From Prochlorococcus sp. AG-409-A10 (lineage in GTDB: Bacteria > Cyanobacteriota > Cyanobacteriia > PCC-6307 > Cyanobiaceae), in assembly GCA_003216175.1 (NCBI GenBank), contig QCJG01000002.1:1-64000 (forward strand): DNA of 64,000 nucleotides, written 5' to 3'. The notes beneath the pieces were generated by a model that was not told the DNA's origin, did no database searches, and was given only the letters and a program-made list of their open reading frames with translations. Shown in pieces: positions 31,200 through 40,794 of the stretch (position 1 is its first letter; every line of letters begins with the position of its first letter). Both the position numbers and the translations under genes were made by a program.

Positions 31200-31355
31200 T
31201 TATAATAAATCATATTTTGAATCCTCCTTTATCTCTTTCCAAAGGTCTCCTAATGATTGATTGAAACCATTTAATCCGAGGAAACTTCTAGTCTGATTAA
31301 CTCTATCTTGAATAATTTTTTCCTGCGGAGTCATTTCACTAGAGGAATCAGACAT
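31200..31355 (-). CDS. 51-aa hypothetical peptide
   Basis: MSDSSSEMTPQEKIIQDRVNQTRSFLGLNGFNQSLGDLWKEIKEDSKYDLL by hand translation. Confidence 0.4.
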   Translation of the reverse strand: MSDSSSEMTPQEKIIQDRVNQTRSFLGLNGFNQSLGDLWKEIKEDSKYDLL

Positions 31356-31714
31356 TTGTTTAAGCCTAATAATTGATAATATGAATAATGAATTTTCTTG
31401 AATATCATGACAAGTGATAGTCGCTACAATATAAGTACTTTTAATAGTTAATCACCATTTTCATTTCTTTAATATATTGGTGGAAATTATCTATATAAAA
31501 TTGATATATACCCTTTTGTACCGAAATTTATTTAAAGTAAATGAAAATAAGTAAAATTTTATTTTTTATATTATCTACATGAGTTAGTTATATACCACAA
31601 AAATACCGGTAAGTCTTCTACAACTGGGTTTTCGGGTGAAAAACTGCAAATATACCACTAAAATACCACTAACTTAATCCTTGTAATCAACTGCTATCAC
31701 TGGGTTTTGATCCT

Positions 31715-31747
31715 TATGTACGTATTAATGCCGATTATACAACGTAA
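31715..31747 (+). repeat. argJ-tail repeat copy 5
   Basis: TAT GTA CGT ATT AAT GCC GAT TAT ACA ACG TAA. Confidence 0.8.
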
Positions 31748-31962
31748 GGTGAGATTTATTGTTATAAAAGAGATTAAAGGGTGTCGGATTTAGCTGCTCA
31801 CGCTTTGCTCACACATAATCCGCACATAGTTGTATTGAAACAAAGTGATAGATTTGAATCCTTTGAGCATAGCTAAACATTAGCGGCGTATGGGGGTAAA
31901 TGAGTGGTGGTTGTATGAATAATGAGAGTGAAGAAGTTTTTTTTAGATTCTATTGAATTTAC

Positions 31963-32421
31963 TTATGCAACTTTTTCCTCTTCTTCGTTAATCACTTCTA
32001 CGACTTCTGGACTAAATGAAGAAAGTGCGTCATCACCATGGTCATCATCATATTTTACCTCTTCTGATTTCTCTTTGATTTCATTAATTGGTTGGACTAC
32101 ATTTAATAGCTGCTCATCTTTCTTTGATACAGCTTCTTCCATAGAGGTTATATCTCTTTCTTCAGATGAAAGAGAGTTACTTGTTAAGATTCCTATTAGA
32201 TTTTTTAGAGACAAGAATAATTTTTTGCAAATATCAAATAAATTGGTCAGTTCTTCTTTGATTACCTCTTGAGAATCTTTTTTTATAAAGTAAGTTGTGA
32301 CAGTCCATCCAGTAAGTATTATTAAAAATAAACTTATCGATATTGTAATAAGATTTAGCATTATGAAAAGAAAAGTTGTACAAGTTATATCGATTCTTTT
32401 TAGGTATTTCAAGCCAGACAA
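31963..32421 (-). CDS. small membrane protein with acidic tail (true start probably MLNLITISIS near 32361)
   Basis: N-terminal TM; paralogous to 46559-46825. Confidence 0.55.
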   Translation of the reverse strand: MSGLKYLKRIDITCTTFLFIMLNLITISISLFLIILTGWTVTTYFIKKDSQEVIKEELTNLFDICKKLFLSLKNLIGILTSNSLSSEERDITSMEEAVSKKDEQLLNVVQPINEIKEKSEEVKYDDDHGDDALSSFSPEVVEVINEEEEKVA

Positions 32422-32551
32422 AATTTGTCAAAGTCGATAAGTTATTTTAGATGTTTTCTTTAGTAGTTTTTTTAAAGTATTTTTATCAGCATTCATTAGC
32501 TGGTTTTATATCCAAATATACGATATATAAGTTTAGTCGAAGATATTAAAG

Positions 32552-33067
32552 ATGCCTGTTTTGACTTATCTGAAGAGTAAGCAAAAGAAAATTCAATCCA
32601 AATATCATCGAGTTACACAACGATTTGAGTCCCAATACGAGTTAATTCATCGGAAGCTAACATCAAGGTTTCATAGAGAACCAACCGAAACAGAGCTCAT
32701 TCGCAGCAAAATTAATAATTTAATAACTCAATCTAAAGAATCTATTGAAAGCAAAATTAATTCAACAAAATTTATACCTGTTTTTTCAAGAACGTCTACT
32801 AAACAAAATGATATGTTTTATCCAGATATTATAGATTGGTTTCAGGCTAGATTTTCAGGACAAACAATTAGAATAATTGTAAGAGAAGGAAAAATAATTG
32901 AGAAGATTTTTGTGTCTCCTAAAGGCAATAAAATTTCTGTAAAGAGAAGTAAGTTAGAGTTGCGGTTTAGAGCAATACCGACTATTCAAATTAAGTTGAG
33001 GTTAAGGATGAGGTCTCTGCCGATTATACAAAGTAACCTCAAATTAATTGGTATAAAAGGAATTTAG
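32552..33067 (+). CDS. hypothetical basic protein (MPVLTYLK...); 3' end runs through argJ-tail copy 6
   Basis: 171-aa ORF; degenerate paralog at about 43879. Confidence 0.5.
   Translation: MPVLTYLKSKQKKIQSKYHRVTQRFESQYELIHRKLTSRFHREPTETELIRSKINNLITQSKESIESKINSTKFIPVFSRTSTKQNDMFYPDIIDWFQARFSGQTIRIIVREGKIIEKIFVSPKGNKISVKRSKLELRFRAIPTIQIKLRLRMRSLPIIQSNLKLIGIKGI
33004..33036 (+). repeat. argJ-tail repeat copy 6 (diverged)
   Basis: GTC TCT GCC GAT TAT ACA AAG TAA; followed after 49 bp by an 11-bp-period motif pair. Confidence 0.6.
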
Positions 33068-33247
33068 TTCTTTCTAATTCAGCTGCCTACGCAATACTCA
33101 CACATAATCCGCACATAGTTGGATCTGTTTAGGGAGATAGATATGCTTTCTCTCTAGATAAATAAATTGAGGCGGTGTATGGGGGTAAATGAGAGGTGGG
33201 TATATCAATAATGAGAGTTAAAAAATTTGTGTTGGATATCTATGTGG

Positions 33248-35134
33248 TTAACCAAAACCTGTCATGTCTGTAAAGAGTCCTTTGTTCTCTGCTGACTCAG
33301 AGAAACCAAGAAGAACTTCATATCTAGTTTCAGTACCACTATTGAGTTGACCTAACCAATAATTCAGACCACTAGTATCAGCATCTCTACCAAGAACGTT
33401 TTTATAGAGAGTATTGACATAGGTTGAATCAGTAATGTTATTTCCATAACGTAATTTGAATTCATCAGAAGCAAGGAATGATGATGCGACTGCTCTTTCA
33501 TCATTCTCTCCAGACGTATATTTCCCAATCCAATACTTCAGTCCATCAGGATCAGGAAGTCGTTTAAAAGCAGCGTTATAGAGACGGAACATTTTTGCAT
33601 CATCTGTATTTAAACCAGTGACTTGATCAAAGGTGCCTTGGATATCAACGATCGCACTGACATCTCTGAACGAGCTTGTTTTTGCTTCTCCTATAAAGGT
33701 TAATAAGGGAATTCCAGTGATGTCATCATATCCAGAATCAGTTTTGATTTGATAGACACCATTACCTTGGTTGTAGAACTTGTAATCACTAAAATTACCG
33801 CTATAGGTTTTAACTACGTCTACTTTTGATTCTTCTACAGTTTGATCTGAGAACTGGATATATTCAATATTTATGAGTGTATCTGTTCCATCGTTAACTC
33901 CATTTCTATTATCTTTAATTTCTATTTTATTTAATAGATTCAAATTCTCATAACCAACCACTCTCGTTATAAGATAATCAGAAAAATTACCCGAATAAAT
34001 CGCTGTATCGGACCCCAAACCACCATCAATAATATCGTTACCTCTTCCTCCATTGATTTTGTCATTGCCATTTAATGTGTTTATTTTATCAATCCCTATT
34101 CCACCACTAACGTTGTCATTAGAATTGCTAACCGCAGTGATTGTTTCAGAAATATCATTAACTGAAAGAGTAAAATCTTGTATAAACGTAAATCCACTTT
34201 GGTCAGTTGTTTTTAGGAGAATATTATAAGAAGATTGATTTTCGTAATCAGGTGAAAATTTTATTTTTAGATTATTACCATCAATAATAAATGAATTATT
34301 ATCTTTATCTCCATTGCCTTTAACTAAGGAATAAATATGCTTATCATCTGCATCTTTATCAATAGTTTGTATAATTGATATCGAGGAATTTGCATTTATA
34401 TTTTCATTAAAGTCTGTCGATGATAGCTTTATTGAAGTAGGTTTATTACCTAATTCTTCCCCCCAAATTAATTGTAATGCTTCAATGTCTAGTGCAGTAA
34501 ATTCTGGTTCTTGCCTTGCCGAGTAAATATAATTATATGACATTAGGGTGTCATTTGATGAATACCGTGGATCCCAAGGATCTAGATAGCCAGAGCCATG
34601 TTTTAATCCTAAAAAATGTCCTATTTCATGAACGATTGTATTTCCACTTTCACCTCTTAATGATGGATAACTTTGTAAATACCTGGACCTACTAATTTCT
34701 TCCCAAATTATTTCGCAGCGAAGATAGTATTCATTATTATTAGTTGCCTCCCAAAAATTAGATGTTTTCCCATAAACTCCACTAAATATTCCAGTTGTTT
34801 GACTGTCAACTATATCTGTTTTATATATATCTAGAGTTGCAATATCTTTGGAATATGTTCTTTCAAAATCAAGATCTATTAATGGGTCAATTAATTTAAA
34901 AGTGTTAACAATATAATTTTCCGTATCTTCGTGTATTGAGTAAGCATATTGGTTGCAATCTGTGCTATCAAAGGTTTCATATTTAATATCACTATTTTCA
35001 TCATGAATATAATACTTAATAGTTTTGCTAAAAGTTGTACCGTCAAATCCTCCTACACTTTTATAAGCACTATATATCTCACTAAATTTATTTAAATAAT
35101 CCTTATTCGCTATATCAGTAACGCTTAGGTTCAT
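33248..35134 (-). CDS. M10-like zinc metalloprotease with RTX-type repeats and C-terminal DUF4214 domain
   Basis: HEIGHFLGLKH plus MSY Met-turn-like motif; RTX-like GGRGNDIIDGGLGSDTA; DUF4214 tail ending MTGFG. Confidence 0.85.
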   Translation of the reverse strand: MNLSVTDIANKDYLNKFSEIYSAYKSVGGFDGTTFSKTIKYYIHDENSDIKYETFDSTDCNQYAYSIHEDTENYIVNTFKLIDPLIDLDFERTYSKDIATLDIYKTDIVDSQTTGIFSGVYGKTSNFWEATNNNEYYLRCEIIWEEISRSRYLQSYPSLRGESGNTIVHEIGHFLGLKHGSGYLDPWDPRYSSNDTLMSYNYIYSARQEPEFTALDIEALQLIWGEELGNKPTSIKLSSTDFNENINANSSISIIQTIDKDADDKHIYSLVKGNGDKDNNSFIIDGNNLKIKFSPDYENQSSYNILLKTTDQSGFTFIQDFTLSVNDISETITAVSNSNDNVSGGIGIDKINTLNGNDKINGGRGNDIIDGGLGSDTAIYSGNFSDYLITRVVGYENLNLLNKIEIKDNRNGVNDGTDTLINIEYIQFSDQTVEESKVDVVKTYSGNFSDYKFYNQGNGVYQIKTDSGYDDITGIPLLTFIGEAKTSSFRDVSAIVDIQGTFDQVTGLNTDDAKMFRLYNAAFKRLPDPDGLKYWIGKYTSGENDERAVASSFLASDEFKLRYGNNITDSTYVNTLYKNVLGRDADTSGLNYWLGQLNSGTETRYEVLLGFSESAENKGLFTDMTGFG

Positions 35135-35137
35135 GGG

Positions 35138-35299
35138 TTATACTTTTTCTAGACAATATATCTTAATAAATTCCTCTTCATTCTGAATTGATATCTCCAT
35201 ATCAAAAGGTACAACATCTCTTAGCTGCTTCTCTACCCAATCAAGAGTGTTGTGACTTGATTTCTTTGAGGTAGTGGTTTGTTGTTTCTTCTCTTTCAT
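35138..35299 (-). CDS. 53-aa small ORF MKEKKQQTTTSKKSSHNTLDWVEKQLRDVVPFDMEISIQNEEEFIKIYCLEKV
   Basis: Paralog of 26601-26723; ends 3 bp before the start of 33248-35134. Confidence 0.6.
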   Translation of the reverse strand: MKEKKQQTTTSKKSSHNTLDWVEKQLRDVVPFDMEISIQNEEEFIKIYCLEKV

Positions 35300-35419
35300 T
35301 AGTAGTTGTTAGGTAAGTATCAATTGGGATGACCCAGATCGTCATTCAGAGACTATAGAGATCATCATGATTGAAGAGTTAATTGGTAGTAGGGAGATAT
35401 AAAAGAAAGTACTCACAGG

Positions 35420-35705
35420 ATGTCCATTAAGGGGGACATCAGTAACTTCTCCTTGTCCTGAGAGTACCGTTGAGGAGCTAGGAATTAAAACCTGGCCAAT
35501 CTGGACTTGTGAAGCAAGCTCTTTTGATTGGACTTTTGACGATAAAGAGACTTGTTTATTGCTTTAGGGTGAAGTCATAGTTACTCCTGAGGGATGAGAC
35601 CCTGTGAAGTTTGGTGCAGGGGACTTAGTTGTTTTCCCAGCTGGAATGGACTGTAGATGGGATGTTCATAAGGCAGTCCGCAAGCATTATCGTTTTGGTG
35701 ATTAA
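35420..35705 (+). pseudogene. cupin-family (DUF861-like) pseudogene, two in-frame stops
   Basis: EELGIKTWPIWTCEASSFDWTFDDKETCLLL*GEVIVTPEG*DPVKFGAGDLVVFPAGMDCRWDVHKAVRKHYRFGD. Confidence 0.75.
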
Positions 35706-36184
35706 ATCCTGATACCTATCGCTTAATAGAATTAAAGAATTTAATGATTGATAAACTGATGCACTATTAAGGAGATTAAAATACCTGTCCAAATCCCTTT
35801 GAATAGTGTTGGATAATTAGCTTGGGTAATATCACTCTCAATTGCCATTCGACTTTGATCTTTATTCATATTGATATTTAATTTTACTATTAATCTATTT
35901 TATTTACTTTTTCTAAAAATATATACTATTCATATATACACAACTTAGTTTTAATTGATACTTGCTAGAAAATATAAATTTACTTCTTTTTAAAACTCTT
36001 TATAAATTAAAAGTTTTATAGCTTGATTTTGTATTCAAGTGTTAGATAAGAGTTGTATTGGTGACTAGGCTTTTTGATTAAGTTACACTCTGATGAGTAT
36101 TTTATTACTTTTCATAGCAATATTTGTCATGACGAGAATATATAAAAAAGTTTTAATATTTAACTTAGACTTCTAGAAAATTAA

Positions 36185-36451
36185 ATGAGCAATTTTAATG
36201 ATTTTCAAAAAATGATAAATAGTTTGAATAAAGAAAAATTGTCAGAACTTTGCGAGGAATTCCTTACCAATCATGAAGCTGCAATGAATATATTATTTAA
36301 ATATTGTAGTGATTTTGGATTGAACTTTAATAGTCAAGAAATCAAAGATAATATGACAATTATGCATAAAAATGGCGACTTTGATAATATTTTATGTTTT
36401 GGAATTGAATTATCAGAAAATCAGTTATATAAGAAGTTTCATCCTTCTTGA
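36185..36451 (+). CDS. hypothetical protein, 88 aa
   Basis: ORF only. Confidence 0.4.
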   Translation: MSNFNDFQKMINSLNKEKLSELCEEFLTNHEAAMNILFKYCSDFGLNFNSQEIKDNMTIMHKNGDFDNILCFGIELSENQLYKKFHPS

Positions 36452-38249
36452 ATAGTGTTTATGATTCTTTTTCAATCTCTTTTAATTTCTGATTAATATC
36501 ATTGATTCTATTTTCAGCCATAGTAATATATTCTTTTGCACCATATTTACCCTCATAAGTTGACTTTTACTAGTTAGAAAATCTTTATACATTCTTATAT
36601 CATTTCCCACTGTCTTTTAGTTTCAGTTAGCCTTTTTATCTCTTGATTCATTTAAATTATTTAGTAGATTTTAATCAATTTCTTTGAAATTAAAATTTTA
36701 GTTATTACGCCAATAATATTAGCGCTAAATCGTCCTATTGGATTTGAAATTAAAAAGGATCTCTCCAATTTCTTGATTTGATATAATCTTCTCTGCTTCA
36801 TTATTTTTTCCCCTCTATTAATTAAGTGAATATCAATGATCTCATTTATTTCTTGATGTGTGGTATCAGATCTATGATTGCTCCAATATTCATCTAAAGC
36901 ATGTAAATTATAATTACTGAAAAGACCTGCATTACCATAAAAGAATTCTATATTTTTTGAAGATAAGAACATAGATTTTTCAAGATTAATAAATATAGAT
37001 TCTATATTTGCTCTTTCTATACCGAAACGTCTATAAAAAATGAAACAAAATTATGCTTATAAATTACATTTACCTTGATCAATTGTTTCATCTTTATAAG
37101 TAAAATTTTCGACTCTTCTTGCATAAACAGCATCTGCATTTAAGTCTTCAATCATTTCATAACCGAAGAACTCTAGTAATTCCTCCTGATTCTTAAAACA
37201 TCTATCACTCCATTCATAATTTTTGTTCTCCTTCATATTTTCATACTCATACCACTCATAAAAATAATTAGTTTATATCGCTCTATTAATGCAAACTTTG
37301 TTTGCTCTTCTTCTGGCAGTTTGTCGTAAATGCTCCAACCAATTATGAGGACTGGCATTTGACTGCACCCTCAATTTTTTTTCTTCCATTTCTGAAAACT
37401 TGAACTGCAATAGGGTGAAGATTGTTCTCTAATGCCTTCTAACTTTTTCTATCTGGTGTAGAAAACGCCAACCAACCAACTATTAGTTAATGATTTTGTA
37501 TCGTTTTTCAATAGGCTCTCTTTCTTCTGATTGAACGTTGCCGAGTCAAGAAGTTCTTGTTTCCAATTTGTTTTTTCATTCGTTGACTCTTCCCCTCAAC
37601 TTCTAGAAGGTTTCTTCATAGTTACAAGAAAAACCCTTGTAGTCTCCTTGGAAAGATTTCAGCGAAGTAGGGAATGTAATTGTGAGGGGATACCCACCTT
37701 TGATGTCAAAGATAACCTTTTTGTTGTTTCTATCTATGAAATGCGGAGGAAGACTCATGATGCTACCTACTCATTTCATCAAAACCTTTCTATTGACCAC
37801 TCTGCAAAATGGATTTATTGATTTAGCTACCTTATCAGTATCCTCAAATTTATCTATATGAACTATTTCTTTGATGACCATCCCTCCAATGAAACAAGAA
37901 ACTTCAACTTTCATTGTTCACTTCCTACCCGTTGGGAATGAAGAGTTCATCTTTAATTGACATGTCTACCAAAGCCTATTCATCTTCCTTAAGCAATAGA
38001 GTATATAATCAATGATTAAGCAGTGTAAATTCTTTTTTTGATGTTCTAGGTTGATGCAAACGCTTTGTCAATTGACACTAATACAGCTCCTTATGATCTA
38101 TTGCTAAAATTCAATTTACAAAAAGATGAGTTATACAAAGTGAAAGATTTATTTCTTCTCAGCATAGTTAAATCGAATCGGCATCTAGGGTTTGAGTAGT
38201 GGTTTTATGGATAATTAGGATAAAGAAATTTGTGTTGGATATCTAAGTA

Positions 38250-38325
38250 GTTAATAAACAAAGGTTGCCTTACTAAAGAGCGCTTTGTATTCTGTTGATT
38301 GAGAGAAGCCAAAAAACTTCATTTA
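38250..38325 (-). pseudogene. DUF4214 C-terminal remnant
   Basis: Minus translation GFSQSTEYKALFSKATFVY* matches GFAESAENKALFTEMTGFG*. Confidence 0.6.
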
Positions 38326-38341
38326 TTAGTTTTTTCTTGTC

Positions 38342-38548
38342 TTAGACTTTTACTTCATCTAGTTCTGGGAAAAGCATATTGATATAAGCCATTATTATCA
38401 CAACCAATGGAGGCATATTTGTCTTGTCTTCTTTTGTGAGTCGCTTTATTTCTGATATAAAACCTTTAGCCTCTTTCTCGCTAATTGTATATTCTGGGTT
38501 CTTTTCTACTTGGTCAACGAGCGATTGGATTTGATTAGCAGAATCCAT
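38342..38548 (-). CDS. hypothetical protein
   Basis: 68-aa ORF. Confidence 0.35.
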   Translation of the reverse strand: MDSANQIQSLVDQVEKNPEYTISEKEAKGFISEIKRLTKEDKTNMPPLVVIIMAYINMLFPELDEVKV

Positions 38549-38777
38549 GAATTAATATATTGTTCTATCCCAATTAAACGAATGAGACATTTGACTACAA
38601 GCATAGATCCAGAAAACTTATCATCTCTTTATATCAGGCTATGGCTTTTTAGATGGGAGCTGCTGATGAATTCTCGATCTAAACGTAAAAGGGTTCTAAT
38701 ATTTTCGTAAAAGTTTGAAGAGCCATTAGACAACTGTTGGAATTGTTACGCCAATTTATAATGGGACTTTTTCTAGA

Positions 38778-39075
38778 TCAAAAGACGCCAGTCATTTCGG
38801 AAAAGAGAGCTTTGTTTTCTGGATATTCAGCAAAGCCTAAAAGGACTTCAAGCCGTTGTTCAACATCGTTATTTAAGTTTCCTACCCAGTAATCATATTC
38901 ACCTTGATCAAGGTCTCGATTTAAAACATTAAGGTAGAGATTTTTGACATATGTTTTATTAGAGATGTTGTCTCTAGAAGCTTGTTTGAATTCAGTAGAA
39001 GCAAGAAAAGAAGATGATACGGCTCTTGAGTCGTCTTTGCCAGAGCTAAAATTACCAATCCAATTAAGTCTTTCT
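38778..39075 (-). pseudogene. DUF4214 domain remnant without N-terminal region
   Basis: NWIGNFSSGKDDSRAVSSSFLASTEFKQ...LLGFAEYPENKALFSEMTGVF*. Confidence 0.75.
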
Positions 39076-39550
39076 TCTGCGGGCTCGATTTTTCTAATTT
39101 AAACCTCTTTGTCGTTAGCTGTTAAGAATCTATTTTTGATTGTCTGTTCCTTTTTATTGCACCTTGTTTCTTCTTTGATTTAACCCTCTTCCTCTGTATG
39201 AGCGAGTAGGAATGGTTTTCTTTTTTTCCTTTGTAGGTGGCTGTAAAAGCTCTTGTAAGGTTGAGGCAAGTCGTCTTAAAGTATTTGACGGCTCTGATAT
39301 TGGGTTCTCTTATTCTGAACAGCTATACAAATAGAACCATTAAATAGCTTGACTTCATTCTGAATTGAGATCCTATGCTTCTGGTCTGGAGTTAAAGTTT
39401 TTGATTGAGATACGTTAAGTACGATTTCAGCGCGAGTGTCTGTCTTATTTATGTTCTGTCCACTTGCTCCTGATGATCTAAAGAATCTTCATTGTATTTC
39501 GTTGGTTGGTATTCAAATTTAGTATTAATCCTTAGATTCATTGGTCTTCT

Positions 39551-40039
39551 TTATCCAGCTAATCGAAGTGAACTCATTTCTAAAGGATTCTGCTTTTTTG
39601 GTTCTTTTATCTCAGTTGCAGAGAAGAATAGGGATATATCTGTGTTGGTGACCTCTGGACATTTTTTATTAGGACCACATACAAATAAATAAATTTCACC
39701 ATGAACACTTGTATCTGGAAGCTTTATACAAATAGCTCCGAAGTTCTTTTCAAGTAATGTCCACATTTTCTTTTTATCTATACATTCTTGAAAAACATCG
39801 TTGAGTTTTTGGTTACTAGTAACTCCTTTCACATTTAGAGCGAAATAACGATTAATTAAAATCTCCTTAGCCTTAGTTTCAGACTCTTTGTTAAATATTC
39901 GTGCCATGTAATGGCAGTTATCTAAAACATATTCTTGACTGTCTAATTTAGAAAGTACCCATCCAATATCCTTTTCACTCACCCCTCGTTCTCTAAGAAC
40001 AAGTTCGAAGTCTCGTTCTTTGTTAGGACCTTTCCCCAT
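39551..40039 (-). CDS. hypothetical protein, paralog of 50286-50702
   Basis: Shared pattern ...ARIFNKE/GKIISKN...FGAICIKL/KGFCCIKL...FVCGPN/FLSGPN. Confidence 0.55.
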   Translation of the reverse strand: MGKGPNKERDFELVLRERGVSEKDIGWVLSKLDSQEYVLDNCHYMARIFNKESETKAKEILINRYFALNVKGVTSNQKLNDVFQECIDKKKMWTLLEKNFGAICIKLPDTSVHGEIYLFVCGPNKKCPEVTNTDISLFFSATEIKEPKKQNPLEMSSLRLAG

Positions 40040-40201
40040 TTAAGAGGTTCTATAAATTTGTAATTGATTATGACATATAACACTAAAATTTGTATCTGTC
40101 CGAACTACTCGCTCTAAAGGTAATACGTCTTCTAAAATTTTTGTCAAAAATGTGAGGAGCTATTAGACAACTGTTTTCATTAGAATTAAAAAGAATTCTA
40201 A

Positions 40202-40489
40202 ATGTTTTATCTCTTTGCTATATCAGTTACTTCTCCTTGTAATGAAAGTATCGTTAAAGAACTAGAAATTAAAAATTGGTCAGTTTTCAATTGTGAAGCA
40301 AGCTCTTTCAATTGGACTTATGACGATAAAGAGACTTGTTTATTACTTTAGGGTGAAGTCACGGTCACTCCTGAGGGAGGATACCCTGTGAAGTTTGGTG
40401 CAGGAGACTTAGTCGTTTTCCCAGCTGGAATGGACTGTAGATGGGATGTTCATAAAGCAGTCCTGAAGCATTATAGTTTTGGTGTTTAA
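40202..40489 (+). pseudogene. cupin-family (DUF861-like) ORF with one in-frame TAG
   Basis: MFYLFAISVTSPCNESIVKELEIKNWSVFNCEASSFNWTYDDKETCLLL*GEVTVTPEGGYPVKFGAGDLVVFPAGMDCRWDVHKAVLKHYSFGV*; TAG at 40349-40351. Confidence 0.75.
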
Positions 40490-40620
40490 ACTATAAACCT
40501 ACTAACAAATTAGATGAAAAATATTTCTAAAGTTATAGCAATTAGTATTGTTGTCATTTTTGTCCTTTCTGCTTTCGCAGGATTGTTTGGAATACTTTTA
40601 TCCAATTAATCATTTTTCTC

Positions 40621-40794
40621 ATGATTTATAAATTTATTAGACATGATCGAGAATCTGATGATATTACTGAGAAATCATTTATCACCTATGACGAGGCATA
40701 CGATTTATTAGAAGAAATATATTCTGATGTTTGTTGTTCCGAGGCTGATTATGGAGACCGTCCTTATTATGAGATTATTTCTGTAGAAGAATGA
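40621..40794 (+). CDS. 57-aa hypothetical acidic protein
   Basis: MIYKFIRHDRESDDITEKSFITYDEAYDLLEEIYSDVCCSEADYGDRPYYEIISVEE. Confidence 0.5.
   Translation: MIYKFIRHDRESDDITEKSFITYDEAYDLLEEIYSDVCCSEADYGDRPYYEIISVEE

Noticed and set aside
36185-36451. Nif11-type lanthipeptide precursor
   Set aside because: Length and helical N-terminus are suggestive, but there is no Gly-Gly cleavage site or Cys/Ser/Thr-rich core and no LanM in the window.
38080-38100. Seventh argJ-tail core
   Set aside because: ACTAATACAGCTCC retains too little of AATGCCGATTATAC; only the downstream block is recognisable.
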